DNA of 64,000 bases from Gaeumannomyces sp. JS-464. Its lineage: Eukaryota > Ascomycota > Sordariomycetes > Magnaporthales > Magnaporthaceae. The notes under the pieces are model-generated. The model was not told the origin of the DNA. It ran no database searches and saw nothing but the letters and a program-made list of their open reading frames with translations. The stretch covers positions 1,240,001 to 1,304,000 of the forward strand of contig NGZR01000008.1 of the NCBI GenBank assembly GCA_002197995.1. Direction: 5' to 3'. A program made the translations under genes and the position numbers. Below are positions 42,900 through 55,251 of the stretch, piece after piece; the first letter of the stretch is position 1; each line of letters begins with the position of its first letter.

Positions 42900-45475
42900 G
42901 GCCTCAATTAAGGGGACCGCACGTTTCTTTAGGGGGACCGCAAAAAACGGGGCCAGCGCACCCACACAGTGCAGCCATAGTTCAAGTTGGTACCGCAGCC
43001 AATTTAGCAGTGAAATAAAACAGCGCAAATGATCAACCTATGCAACGCGATAAAAAGCAACAACCTCGTTGAATTGGGACTCTCTTTGTGACTCTATTCC
43101 GGCATTACGACTGCATAGATTCACGCGCATCAGTTTGGGCCTGCAAAGCCTCCTCCTCGAGTTCAGCCGCCTTTTGGTCGAATCTGCCCTCAAAATCAAC
43201 AGGAATCAAATCCAACTCGTCGTTCTCGTCGGCCACAAACTCTAGGGCGGCCAGGTATCTGGCAGACTTGCGTGGCAGGGCAGTGCCGGCCTCGTAAGGG
43301 TCTGTGGGAGGGGCAGGCTTTTCCTGCAGCCTCGGGGGCGCCGTAGAGGGCGGCGGCAATGCCTCGCGGGCCTCCTCTGCCTCGGCATGCTCGTGGGCGC
43401 TGGGCAGTCGCTTGGTGCTCAAAGCGCCTCGCGGGCGGCCTTTGCCACGGATCAAGGCTGGATCCAAAGGCAAACCCGCCCTCGAGGCGGGCTGAGCAGG
43501 CGCCAGGCGGTCCCAACGCCAGTAGGGGTCGAACTGGGTAACCGACAGAGGCTCGTGATCTCGGAGGGCGACGAACAAGGCGTGGCGGCAGGGCAGGCCG
43601 TGGGAGGCGGTGATCTCGCAGGCGCAAGGCTCCGGCGGGCCGAGGTCCCAACGGTCAGGGCGAGGCTGCTTGGGAATAGCCTCAATCTCTCTCACGCAGG
43701 CCTGCAGGGCCTGAGCGACTACCGCGGTCTTCACGACAGCAAACAGGATCTCGTCAAGCCCGTAAGGCACTTTATTCATGCCCTGAGCGCGGATCAAAGC
43801 AATATCAGCGCTCTGATTGCGCCAGTATTGCTTCAACTTCCGGAACACGGAGGCGAGGTCGCCGCCGGCACTGCGGATGAATCTCTTGATCCCGGCATGC
43901 AGCGACTCGACGATTGAGGTCGTGCGATTGCCGAAGTGCATGATCTTGTTCGCCCAACAGTTAACGAGGATCTCTTTGAAAGGCGTGATCCAGGTTTTCA
44001 CCGCGTAATTGACCACGCCGGCTGGGTATCTGCCGCTGCTGAAGGTTTTCAATCGCTCGTTGAAGAGCGTTTCGGTCGGCGACGTGATCAGGGCGGTCCA
44101 GTCCTTGAGGAAGGCAGTGAAGCGCTCGTTGCGCTTTATCTTGCCGCCCGGCAGGCGGGTTGCCGGGCCAAAAAAGCTCTTGGTCTTCGCGAGAACGTTC
44201 ATATTGACGTGCCACCTGCAGAGTAGGCGAGGGATTGCCATAAAGGCCTCGTCGCGCTTGAAGGCGTTGATCAGGGCCAACTCGCGATCGGTCACTATCA
44301 CTCGAGGGAGAGGCAGCGATTCCGAAGCGAGGAAGTCCCTTAGCGCCTTAAGCGCCCACGTATATTGACCCTCGGCCTCGCCGTTGATAAACGCGCAGGC
44401 GATCGGAAAGGACTTCCGGAAAGCCGTAATCCCACAGAAATTAAATAGCGGGAGGTTGAATCTGTTGGTTTTGTAGGTGCAATCGGCAACGAGAACCTCG
44501 GAGGCGGTTTTATAAAGGGCGACGGCGCTTTTGGGGGCGATGAACAGGCACTGCACGCGACCGCTCGTATTACGAAGATCTCGGTAAAAGTAATCGCTTT
44601 CGTGGTTCAATTGCTGTAAAAACGCGGGCGTTAAACACAGGATCGATGGAATTAATTGAATCGATCGACGTACCTCATAAAGCCACTGGATCGGCGTGCG
44701 GCCTTGAAGCTCCTCGCGACGGCAGCGATTAAGCAGGTTCATCAAATCCAAGTAGGAAAAGTTAACGTTGGCGCCTATCTCGCGCAGATTGGCGAGAATC
44801 TGCGCCGGTCGGGTGCCTGCGCGCCAGTCAAGGATGATCTTAGCCTTAAAGGCATCGAGACTCTGTTGCCGGTAGGAGGGAAACGCTGTGGCGGCGACGA
44901 GATCGTAATTGTGCGTAAGCTCGGTGCCGACGTTCGTTTGCACTGGAAACAGCCTCTAACTGTCTCCTACGCGCTTAAGATTGATTCTGAACGGGCAATC
45001 GGTCATCTGGGTGCGCGTTTTCCGGCGTTTGGACTCGTGGGTGCCCTCGTTCCGTGCCACAGAGTTCTTGGTGCGGCCTTTCGAACAGCGGTAGTTGACG
45101 CGCATCACCGCCTCTTTGGCGCCGCGGGGAAAACGCTCTTTAACGGCTAGGTCGAAGCCTAAAGCGTGCGCTTGGGCCTTGAGGGCCTTTTCCGCCTCGT
45201 CAAACGAGGCGTGCGAGGCCGAGAGATCCATGGCGATACCGGCCGTTTGGTGTTGTGGGTGGTGCAGGGCAAAAAAAAAAAAATCAATTGGGCCCAAAGT
45301 GCATGGATCTGGTTTGGGCCAAGGTTGAAGTTCTCGTCATTTTCCTAATTTCCACACTAAAAAATGGGGGGTACCCGAGACCGTTAAACTTTTTTAGAAA
45401 CTGGCACTGTTGTGGGTTATTGGCCCACTATTTGCGGTCCCCCTAAAGAAACGTGCGGTCCCCTTAATTGAGGCC
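42900..45475 (-). mobile_element. Complete Mutator-like element (MULE-1), 2576 bp
   Basis: Ends are GGCCTCAATTAAGGGGACCG and its inverse, with about 45 bases of near-perfect inverted repeat including CGTTTCTTTAGGGGGACCGC. It is flanked by the 8-base duplication GACATAAA (42892-42899 and 45476-45483). It holds a single transposase gene on the minus strand. Near-identical ends and an almost intact gene indicate a young insertion. Confidence 0.9.
43105..45231 (-). CDS. MULE transposase with one internal TAG codon
   Basis: From the ATG at 45231 one frame runs 708 codons to the stop at 43105 with a single internal TAG at 44956-44958 (codon 92). The N-terminal ~90 residues are a FAR1/WRKY-GCM1-like zinc-binding DNA-binding module (FDEAEKALKAQAHALGF, VNYRCSKGR, TDCPFRI). 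The core has the DDE residues of MULEs: D in ADCTYKTN, D in VTDRELAL, E in TSIVESLHAGIKRF. A SWIM zinc finger follows (CACEITASHGLPCRHAL). The C-terminal 130 residues are low-complexity Pro/Ala/Glu. The TAG sits where a Trp (TGG) is expected, a change of CpA to TpA on the opposite strand, as RIP would produce. Readthrough or reversion would restore a full enzyme, so I list it as a CDS. Confidence 0.85.
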
Positions 45476-45539
45476 GACATAAATTATGATCACGTCCCAC
45501 TCCCAGCCTTGGCAAGCTTGGTCCTCGGCCGTCATCATC

Positions 45540-45740
45540 ATTCTCTCCACACGGATGAGCTTTTACCCGCCCTTCTACGTCCTAGGGGGTGCCCTCATCC
45601 TCGTAGGCGCTTCGCTGCAGAGCCGCGTTTCTAACAACTCGAAACCTCTCGTCATAGGCAAGCTGGCTATCGTGGGTGTGGGCGTTAGCCTTATTTCCCA
45701 AAAAGGCGACAGCATCTTCAAGGCCAGGGCAGCTGGTGAC
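45540..45740 (+). pseudogene. Fragment of a second MFS transporter
   Basis: The frame FYVLGGALILVGASLQSRV, then GKLAIVGVGV and DSIFKARA, is a diverged copy of the FGGVMILVGAALQSRV and NVFKARA segment of the transporter at 34490-34660. It covers only ~65 residues (TM11-12 region) and has no start or end. It lies between MULE-1 and a family-B element. Confidence 0.7.
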
Positions 45741-45784
45741 CAGCTTGGACCCTTAGCGCCAAGAGGTCTCACTCCTCAACGAGG

Positions 45785-45922
45785 TGTGACGGGGTTCGGC
45801 ACTAGGGAGCCTCCACCCACCTAGGCCAAAAGTCGACTAAGACAAAGCGGGCACTTTGTCTCAATTGGAGGCTCATACCCTTCGTGAGGCAAGCTGCACG
45901 CAGGGCACGCCACGCCGTAACA
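45785..45922 (-). repeat. Family B solo LTR-like element (B3), 138 bp
   Basis: Inverted copy: starts TGTGACGGGGTTCGG and ends CACGCCGTAACA, flanked by exact CGAGG at 45780-45784 and 45923-45927. Confidence 0.87.
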
Positions 45923-45927
45923 CGAGG

Positions 45928-47322
45928 TACAAAAAAAAGGTCAGCCAGAAATGAAGCAACCGCACAACTCGAATCTTGCGTGCTTGCTTGAGGGCGGCGG
46001 TGGGGAAAACTGGGTCGACGTACCCAATGGAATCTTGAGCCCTACCTTCGCTTTCCTGATACGGATACAGGGATTATTTTCGTTCGGGTATTGGCCGACA
46101 GCCAGAAACGGTTCCATTTACTCAGGCTGGAATGGAAAAGGCGGGTAGTAAGTGGATAGCGCTTACAGGCTCACTGGTCCTGGCAGGGATGGACAGGGAC
46201 GGCAGTCGGGACTGCTCGTCGGTCCACACGTACTAATGTCCATCCAGCCTGTCGGTCGGCCGAGCATCGGCACCTTCCCCCGAAAAATTCTTCCCAACGG
46301 ACCCACTGTTAGTGGCCGTTAGGGAAGCCCGGCCATTTTTGGTACTGGTCCCACCAAAATAAGTCGGAAACGCTATGTGGGCGCTAACAAGCCAATTGGC
46401 TCTGTTTTGCCCGCGTTCGCCGGCGTCCTTTCAACAACGACGACGACGACGCAACTGGGCTAGAGGTGCAGAAAAAGTAGGCTGGCAAAGGTTCGGGGTG
46501 CTTATTGCCAGCTGATGGGAAGGCCTGCACCCCTCACAGCCCAGGGCGCGCCTCGCGCGCGCCGAAACCTTCGACAATCGGATTGCTCCAACCTCCGCGC
46601 ATCACCAGGCTGACCGCCCTTCGACTTCCTTTTCGCTTTCGCCTCGCGCACCGAGCCGAAACGATTCCGAAATGCACAAGAAGACTGCAGGCCGGCAAGC
46701 AGTTAGAACACATTGGACGAATAGCCGGCCCGGCCGCCGCCGTCCCCGCCATCTTCGGGACTCCTCGTCCCTACCATTCACGCGACTCCTCCTCGGTCGA
46801 CCGCACCTACGATACGCACGGCGCAAGATTGGCCTGCTTAGGCTTTTGCCTAAGCACGCACGCGCAAGATTGGCTTGACGCTCGCGCCTCTGTTTGTTGT
46901 CACGCCGGGCTATACGATTGTATAGGTGGCATCGCACGCGCAAGGTCTTCGCGCGGCTCTGTTTGCCAACCGTGAAGTTGTACGAAACGCCGTACACCAC
47001 GCTGGCAAACCGCGCAGCGTATCGTCAACACGCGATAAACACACAAGGAGCACACCGGGTTGGAATCAGGCCCTCCAGCCCCCGAACTTTTCTTTCTCGG
47101 CCGGGCCCGGGGGGACCATTGCGGCCCTTCCGCCCAAACCCGACCTTTACTTTATTCCGGCACTTTGCCGGCCGATCGCGTTTCTCTACCACCCGCGGCG
47201 CTTATTGCGCCGCCCGCTGCGCCTAAGGCGCCCTGGCGTTTATTCGCCCTACTGCCGATTGCCCGCTCACCAACAAGGAGCGCCGGAACGCGGCCCGAAC
47301 TCCGTGTGCCTTGGGCAGGCCT

Positions 47323-47324
<2 letters not shown>
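45928..47324. other. GC-rich stretch without a supported gene
   Basis: Many long frames on both strands reflect high GC and lack domains or splice structure. A short ACGACGACGACG run lies at about 46436. Confidence 0.3.

Positions 47325-47364
<40 letters not shown>
47325..47364. repeat. Homopolymer of 40 T
   Basis: An uninterrupted T run. It could be the inverted poly(A) tail of a retroposed transcript lying at higher coordinates. Confidence 0.75.
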
Positions 47365-47446
47365 CTGGCTGGCCTGCCCTATGGTTTAATTTGTTAGCCG
47401 CCTCGATAGCAACATGTAGCCTAGTGTCAAGCTTAGGTAGCGCTAG

Positions 47447-47533
47447 CACGTCATATGCCCCTTGGGAGGCAGGGACTGGTAGATCCCGACTTGTTGACGT
47501 TAAATATACTCTCTCTCTCTCTCTCTCTCTCGG
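47447..47533 (+). repeat. Non-LTR-like 3' tail repeat, (CT)n variant
   Basis: ACGTCATATGCCCCTTGGGAG, then GACGTTAAATA and about ten CT dinucleotides. The same framework occurs at 54492 and 62891, where the tail is (CCTAA)n. See those entries. Confidence 0.5.
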
Positions 47534-47711
47534 CCGAGCATCGGCACAATTGGCCAAGAAAGAATCGAATACTCCAGTTGACGAGCTTGTTCCGAAAGAC
47601 GACTCCGGGATTCGGGGACCTTGAGGGCTTGGTGTGGCTGCCCGCTTGGCCATGGTGATGCAACATTTTCCAATCACTTGAATGGCGTAGGAGCAATTCA
47701 CAAGGCACGCA

Positions 47712-47733
47712 GGGGGGGGGGGGGGGGGGGGGG
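47712..47733. repeat. Homopolymer of 22 G
   Basis: An uninterrupted G run on the plus strand. Confidence 0.8.
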
Positions 47734-47899
47734 AAGGGGGGCGAAGACAGTGGATCAAGGTCGGGATCCTCCAAATTCTGGAGCCATGCAGCCGGTCGGC
47801 AAAACTGTCACACGGAGGCGCCCAGGGAATCCTTGGGGATAGCCTCACAAGGGCCCCAGAGGCCCAAGCGCCTGCAGAGAATAAGCGCTGAACCGGTGG

Positions 47900-48118
47900 G
47901 GCCAATCGTTAGATTGAGGCTACCAATCGGGCCAACGGCGATGGTGGAAGTGGACGGACCATCAGCACAGGCCACACAGACCTGCCTATTTAATCCTTGC
48001 GTCCTTCATAAACCCTCTCAGCAGATTCTGGCTCCTCAAGCATCTCTTGAGACCATGAAAGATTATTAGCTTTCATAATAAGAGATCAATCCTCTCAAGC
48101 CTGCATTGCACCCTTGTG
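47900..48118 (+). repeat. Family F LTR-like repeat, second copy
   Basis: Matches 3425-3652, with CTATTTAAT in the middle and an end near CACCCTTGTGACA. No target duplication found. Confidence 0.5.
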
Positions 48119-48386
48119 ACAAAAACTTAGGGGGGTTTGGGAAGGCCACCAACGGATGTCGGCGTCGTTCGGGCCTAGACCGCCACTATTGTACTTATCG
48201 TCAACAGATCCATATTGCAAAGGGCAATGCAACATACCATTACGGCGGTGGTAGAGGAGCAACCGGTGATGCGGAAAATCTAATGGAAATCACATGCAGG
48301 GAAGCAACCAGATACGAATCACGGTAAATGATCTACTGAAGGGCCTTGTATTTTGATATCTCTGGCGCGGCTGCCAGGAGCCTGGC

Positions 48387-48527
48387 TGTCACGGTTCGGC
48401 AGTAGGAGCCTCCACCCACTTGCTACCAAAAGGACGGCTAAGCCAAAACTGGCACTTTGGCTCAATTGGAGGCTCAAGTACCCTCTGTGAGGCAAGGCTG
48501 CACGAGAGGGCACGCCACGCCATAACA
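48387..48527 (-). repeat. Family B solo LTR-like element (B4), 141 bp
   Basis: Inverted copy: starts TGTCACGGTTCGGCAG and ends CACGCCATAACA, flanked by exact CTGGC at 48382-48386 and 48528-48532. It lies 35 bases beyond the terpene-synthase stop. Confidence 0.88.
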
Positions 48528-48562
48528 CTGGCTGAGCTTTATTAGTTACTCTTTGTTGCAAA

Positions 48563-49929
<1,367 letters not shown>

Positions 49930-50561
49930 TTTGGCTAAGCTTCGTAATGAGAATTTCAGAACGACGAGACCCGGACCTCGATGAAGTATTTTAGATTGTA
50001 TAATATTGCATACCCTATTGACCTATGGGCGCGGATTAAAAATGGGAACAAAGTTTGCACGTATGAATAACATCTCACGGGTAACAGTTCAATTATAAGT
50101 AGTTATACAAAATTATTGCAACTCTTGGGTAACTAGTAATGTTAGCCGTTTTGGTTATTTTAGCAAAATCTGGCTATCCCATATTAGCCCAAGTAAACCC
50201 TGAAATACGCTTTACCAGACTTAGCAGCTGGTCTCTGCTTTGACCCTCTCCCTCTCGTGATTGCAAGTAGATTGTTTCAGCCATTAGCCACTCTTCAGAG
50301 TTTCGTATGTCGCTAGACGTAGGCCGCATATGGCGTGTACGAGTGCAAATCGCTTGGGACGAAACATGGAGCCGTCGAAAATGTTGGTGAAGGGCTTATA
50401 GAAGACTGGAAGCAATCTTCCGAACGGGGGCTTCTGGAGACCTCGGCTACCGTAAGCGGTGAAGTTTTAAATGCATATGGGCTTTAATACTCAGCGCTAA
50501 AATAGATGCAACTGTCCCTCCCAAAAAAATCCTGCTTGATTTAAAAATCTCCTTAAGAGTA
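49930..50561. other. Upstream region of the terpene synthase
   Basis: AT-rich. No gene or known repeat. It probably includes the terpene-synthase promoter. Confidence 0.35.
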
Positions 50562-50589
50562 ACGTGGTCCACTCGCTGATGAACCACGT
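50562..50589. repeat. 28-bp minimal pogo-type end pair
   Basis: TA, then ACGTGGT fused directly to CCACTCGCTGATGAACCACGT, then TA. The right end (21 bases) matches the pogo/foldback ends at 32705 and 57864, and the left is reduced to seven bases. It looks like an element that lost its whole interior. Confidence 0.5.
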
Positions 50590-50604
50590 TATAAACAGTT
50601 ATTA

Positions 50605-50875
50605 TGATGGTAGGAGTGTTACTCCTGTTAGGCACGGAGTCCTCCATAGTGATGAACAAAGATCTATAGATCTGGAGAAGGGTTTCTGTATTGTGCATGT
50701 CGAAGAAGGAGATCTAGCCTACAGGAGAGGGGGCCGACAGGCCCCCTTTTATCGACGGCAAGAGCTTGGACCTCTAGGTCACGTGGGCCTGGTGGGCCCC
50801 GTAGGCCTTGGGGTCCTTCCAGGCCTCCAAGGCCTCCAAATCCCTTGAGTGCATGCGCCGGAATAACGATCCGAC
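50605..50875 (-). repeat. Family D solo LTR-like element (D2), 271 bp
   Basis: Starts TGATGGTAGGAGTG and ends GATCCGACA, flanked by exact TATTA at 50600-50604 and 50876-50880. It carries AGATCTATAGATCT and a GGGGGCC/GGCCCCC hairpin with loop GACA (50729-50746), a covarying form of the stem in other copies. Confidence 0.85.
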
Positions 50876-50880
50876 ATATT

Positions 50881-51456
50881 AGCAAAAATCAAGTTCGCTC
50901 GAAGGCTATCATTAATCCCCTTGCCACACTAGCGATCAGGATCGCCGCGTTTAATTCCAAGTTCCCTTATCGAGCAGCCTTTAAAGCGCCGTACCTTAAA
51001 AGGAAAACCCCTCGTTGTACAAGAATAATGCTGGACTAGCACCGGGTACAGATAATAAGGCGTTGGCGAAAAGCCGACGGAGAAAACTCGTATGTAGGTA
51101 AGGTTAATAAGGGCCTGTTCGTTTCAAGCTGTTGACACACATAAATTAAATCAAGCTTGTTGAACTGTTGACGGGATCATCAACATCCCGGAAATAACCA
51201 CCCAAATAAGCCCCCGGGTTTGTTAAAAGTACCTTTTCTGCCAGGGTGCTGGAACTCGTCAATGCCACCCCTTTGCACCATTGCACAACCCCGGCGTAAA
51301 TACTTCCAAATTTATTAGCGGGCTTTTATAGGTAAGGTAAAGGTCCCCGGTGCTTCGGATATATTTAAAAACCCTTTGTATAGCAATAAAGTGCTCGGGG
51401 GAAGGTTTCGAAACCCATCTGCTAATACCTATAGAACCTTCTAGATATACGCGGAG
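50881..51456. other. Non-coding stretch with a possible MITE end
   Basis: TAA, then GGGCCTGTTCG at 51110, looks like one end of a PIF/Harbinger MITE; the other end was not found. No gene. Confidence 0.3.
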
Positions 51457-51757
51457 TGTTGGTAGGAGTAGGTACTCCTGTAGGCACGGAGACCCCCAAG
51501 GGTGATGAACAACGATCTATAGACCTGAGGAATCGTCTCTTGCATTGTGCATGAAGATGGAAAGGATCTATCTGCCAGAGGGGGAGCAAGAGGGAAGCTA
51601 TGTATACACGTTCTAGATCGGCCAAAGGCCGTTTCCCTGCTCCCCAACCTCGCGGGTCCACCAGCCCTCAGATCTCGTGATCTCTGATCACGGGATCGGA
51701 GGGTCCGGCCCTCTCTGTGCCTTACAGATTGCCTGCGCCGGTCAACGCGATCCAACA
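51457..51757 (-). repeat. Family D solo LTR-like element (D3), 301 bp
   Basis: Starts TGTTGGTAGGAGTAGG and ends GCGATCCAACA, flanked by exact CGGAG at 51452-51456 and 51758-51762. The central palindrome has one change, and the hairpin region has a longer inserted loop between GGGGAGCA and TGCTCCCC. Confidence 0.85.
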
Positions 51758-51932
51758 CGGAGTCTAGTAGGCTTGGAAAGCAAAGGAGAAGACGTTCCTG
51801 CAGTATAGGCTCAGAGATGTTGAAGTGAGCGGGCTCCATTGTTAGGCCGCTAAGGGTGGTCGGGTCCGCATACGTCGAGATGGTGGTCACGGTCGGGTCC
51901 GCATGATCATTGGATGCCCTAGTAGCCGCCGT

Positions 51933-52665
51933 CTAGGCGACAACCAACCCCGTCAAAAACTCGTCGGCCTCCCGCATGGCCTGCTCCCATTGCGACTGGG
52001 CTTCAGGCAAGGTTGGGGTTATGGTTCTAGCGGAGGGATCCGCGTTGCCCGGGGCAGCGCTGTAGATATTATTGGCTGTCAGGTTAAACAGCTGCTGCGT
52101 TTCAAGCTCGACATACTGAGAGTAAAGCGTCTGATAGGCTTGTCGGAGAAAGTCGTTTTGTTGTTCCAGGTCCTTTATCTGCTGTTCCTTGCGCGCGCGG
52201 CACGCTTGTTGGGAGGCTCGGTTCTGTTCCCGTCTGCGCTACAATAAAAAATAAAAGGGCATGTTAGTTTTCTTGCTTCTTTCGTTATCGCTGCTAGTTA
52301 TTCTATGATAGTAAAGTCGCGAACAGCACACGCGAGTGTTGTGTTGGAGCTGCGCGAATATGATATGCATTCTCAGGTGCAGTTGAAAATCTGGGCGCAA
52401 GCTGCGAAGGAGCGGGAAATCTTGAAAATTCAACGACGGATGAAGCTCGCTCGGATACCAGCTGCAAGTTAAAAAAGAATTTGAAATAGTGGAAGGAAAA
52501 CGGGGAAATGCCTACCAAAAGCACAAACGCCGGCGCGTTTTTATATCGGTTCCACCGTCTCCTCTTTGCGGAGGCTTTTGCTGGCGTCGGCGAATTCACG
52601 TTGCCATCACCCTTGCCTGCCCCTGAGCTGGAGTATACACTGCCAAAGTCTTGCACGCCAGACAT
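51933..52665 (-). CDS. bZIP transcription factor (Yap/AP-1-like), two exons, 151 aa
   Basis: Exon 1 is 52516-52665 (50 codons from ATG), then a 277-base intron (GTAGGC, TTGTAG), then exon 2 51933-52238 ending TAG. They join in phase at FVLL-RRREQNRASQ. The basic region RRREQNRASQQACRARKEQQ is the Yap-type form, continuing into a leucine zipper (IKDLEQQNDFLRQAYQTLY), then a short Gln/Ala tail. It probably binds DNA as a dimer in the nucleus. It lies 2.0 kb upstream of the terpene synthase on the same strand, a typical position for a pathway regulator, but this is only positional. No lesion is seen. The intron is long for this window, so an extra exon is possible. Confidence 0.82.
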
Positions 52666-52998
52666 GTCGTACTACAAAAAATTTGTCAGATTCCTTTTTT
52701 TCTCCTTTCCGGTTCCAAGTTCGAGTTAAACTCACTTTTAAGTTGTGTAAAGCTATAGGGCTCCGAGAATCTGAATTTAACGTACGAGAATATCTATGCG
52801 AAAGGAGTGAATTTGCGTCGCCTAGTAGAACTTCTACTTAGGAAAATATAATTCCTTAGCGGCGAACTTATATACATTGAACTTCGTAGAATTGAAACGC
52901 CATAATTTCGTATCTCGGTTCTCGGCTTTAGTAGGGGTTTTTACATTAGCTCAGTAATTATCTAGGCAATATTAAAATTTTATTTTACAATGTGCAAA
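52666..52998. other. Upstream region of the bZIP gene
   Basis: AT-rich. No gene or known repeat. Confidence 0.35.
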
Positions 52999-53316
52999 TG
53001 TAATACCCCCCTGGGACAGGAGGGCCCAGGCCTCCTCGACCCTCTAGCATGGCCGCCAACGCACAGACAGCAATGTTCAGACGCTGTAGAGCGTTAGCCC
53101 TAGCGTGTTTCGGCACTCCAGTTGAGATGATAGAAGGGACGGAACTCTGTTCACAAGGGCGAGCTTGGAAGACCCCTTGGAGAAGGGAATCTGGAGGGCA
53201 AGCTACCGTTTCCTGTATTACCCTACCCACTACCTTGAAGCCAGGATCGAACTGTTGAGTGGCCTGAACCTCTGAGATCTCCCGGCGAGAACCCCTCCAG
53301 TGCGCAGCACGTTACA
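52999..53316 (+). repeat. Family Z solo LTR-like element (Z1), 318 bp
   Basis: Starts TGTAATACCCC and ends GCAGCACGTTACA, with flanks GCAAA (52994-52998) and GCTAA (53317-53321), a duplication with one mismatch. The 3' half matches 4610-4750. Confidence 0.7.
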
Positions 53317-53368
53317 GCTAAAGGTGAGATGAATCTGCTGTGATGGGCCATTAGTGTTGGATATGCCC

Positions 53369-53454
53369 TGTCATGGTTCGGCAGTAGGAGCCTCCACCCA
53401 CTTGCTACCCTATGTGAGGCAAGGCTGCACGAGAGGGCACGCCATGCCATAACA
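53369..53454 (-). repeat. Family B solo LTR-like element (B5), 86 bp internal-deletion form
   Basis: Starts TGTCATGGTTCGGCAG and ends CATGCCATAACA, flanked by exact TGCCC at 53364-53368 and 53455-53459. It lacks about 55 central bases present in B4. Confidence 0.88.
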
Positions 53455-53459
53455 TGCCC

Positions 53460-54046
53460 CAGTTTACCACTGATATTCTGGTTTAGTGCCTACGCCCTGA
53501 TAATCCAAAATCCAACCGCAACATCACTGCCAAGATGCGAGTTGGTCGCCAAGAAATGGCACGTGAATAAAGCTGGCGGGGCAATACAAAAAAAGATGGT
53601 GGTGTACGTGTATATTAGGGGGTGGCGAAAGTAACCTGAAACTCCCTTTAACCTGGGATGCGTCGATATGTAGAAATCTATGCGGCCCACCCCCACCTAC
53701 ACTCCAGGGTGTGTCAGAGCATGGTAGCGCCATTTCTTACGCTATAGCATTTCTCCCAGTCCATTTTATCACCACATTTAGGCCCCCACCTTTAAAGCAA
53801 CTAGTGTTTCTGGCTTCTTTTACTAAATCCACGGCTGGGTGGCGATAAATAAAGGAAATGTTTGTTATGGCGCGTCAGCCTTGTTTGGTCTGAACGCCAG
53901 CGTCGCCGCTTCCTGCACGGGCCTTTAGAGGATCCGCGCGATAAGCGGGTCCAGGCCAATTGCTCTACCCAAAAGGCAATCGGACCTGGCAGTGCAACGC
54001 ACAACTTTTCTCTTCCAGTTCCTTAACTCTACATAGCCAAATCAAC
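53460..54046. other. Non-coding stretch
   Basis: No supported gene. Confidence 0.3.
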
Positions 54047-54362
54047 TGTAACACCCTGCAAGACGGTTGGCCGGAAGGCACCGGCGAGACACTGGAAACA
54101 GCCTATCGGAAGGTCCGAAGGAGCACAGGGAAAGAAGCAAGTCTAGAACCGGGCACACTAGAAGAGAAGCAAGTCCGATGTCGGGCGAGCCAGCCCCGGT
54201 CCCAGGCCAGAACACCAAGCCGGAGGGCAAGGACGTCGAAGGCCGTGCCGGTGGACAGAGTGTCCGCGGAACCCGGAGTCCATCAGAGATGGCTGTGTAT
54301 AAGAGAGCCCGAAGAGGTCTTTTGTCGAAAAGACCTAGAGGGCAAGCTACCGTTTGCTCTGT
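54047..54362 (+). repeat. Family Y/Z element
   Basis: Starts TGTAACACCCTGCAAGACGG and matches the Y interior at 2480-2760 and, inverted, 35150-35469. Its end resembles family Z (GGCAAGCTACCGTTT). The end is not fixed and no duplication was found. Confidence 0.5.
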
Positions 54363-54491
54363 ATTATATTAAGGAGTGCATCAAGCTTGGTTGTGAATAA
54401 CATCAAAAATTGGATTGCTTAGGCTCTTTTCATGGCGGAGTGTATGAATTGGGGGCGGCCGGAATACAAGGGGTTCGACTTAGTCGCTAGC

Positions 54492-54572
54492 AAGTCTGAT
54501 GCCCCTAGGGAGGCGAGAGTGGAACGGCATTCGCTATAGACGTTACGTGAGCTTAACCTAACCTAACCTACT
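54492..54572 (+). repeat. Non-LTR-like 3' tail repeat ending in (CCTAA)n
   Basis: CAAGTCTGATGCCCCTAGGG, then GGCGAGAGTGG, a short gap, GACGTTA and three to four CCTAA units. Matches 62891-62977 and, with a CT tail, 47447-47533. Confidence 0.6.
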
Positions 54573-54840
54573 TATCCTTCCTTACCAAGAAATTCTACGA
54601 GAAGCTCGCTGGAGGGTGGGCTGGGCGAGCTCGGCGTAAGCACAAGGATTGGGTCCACTCTACACCGGGAAAGTGATTGCTCTCTCGCCAAGGGCTGCGC
54701 GCGAAGTACTTCGCCGTGCATCTTCGATAAGCAGATGTTCCAAACTCCCCGCATAAACTCCCGGCGAAACGCACAAAGACCACTTACTAGCTACCACCTC
54801 GCCCCTCAAATGAGAAGCCCGGTCGCTAAGGCGTTATAAG
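54573..54840. other. Non-coding stretch
   Basis: Nothing recognised. Confidence 0.3.
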
Positions 54841-54843
54841 TAA

Positions 54844-55078
54844 GGGGCTGTTCAATACAAAATGGTTTTTTAGTTTTTTAGGAGTCAAAAATGCTTTCAC
54901 CAAAGGATGCACGTAAAAACCTGGGAAATTTGGTTAAAAAATACTTGGCTGGTTACAATTTCATTTTTATATAGCTTTGCATCATTTAACATTATACTTG
55001 TTTTAAAAATCCTAAAAACCGGCGGTTTTTAGGATTAGTATGGGAAAAACTAAAAACCATTTTGTATTGAACAGCCCC
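54844..55078. mobile_element. PIF/Harbinger-type MITE, 235 bp
   Basis: Starts GGGGCTGTTCAATAC and ends GTATTGAACAGCCCC, flanked by TAA at 54841-54843 and 55079-55081. It is an inverted-orientation close relative of 30181-30419. Confidence 0.87.
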
Positions 55079-55251
55079 TAACTTCAGCGTCGAAACTGGT
55101 TGTATAATACGCCGTTCTCGCTTTTTTTGCCATCAAAATCGCCCAAAGGTCCCGGCAAGAAGCTCGCCTACGGAAACGAAATATGGAAGAAGCCAACACC
55201 TTGTTAGCCACCGAAAGCAACAGTAATTCAGGCCCCTAGTAATTGGCTATC

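Noticed and set aside
47325..47364. Poly-T run as proof of a processed pseudogene
   Set aside because: No coding sequence or target duplication was found on either side, so the run alone is not enough.
46505..47624. Several long open frames on both strands
   Set aside because: High GC makes stop codons rare here. Frames overlap on opposite strands, show no domains or splice sites, and run through homopolymers.
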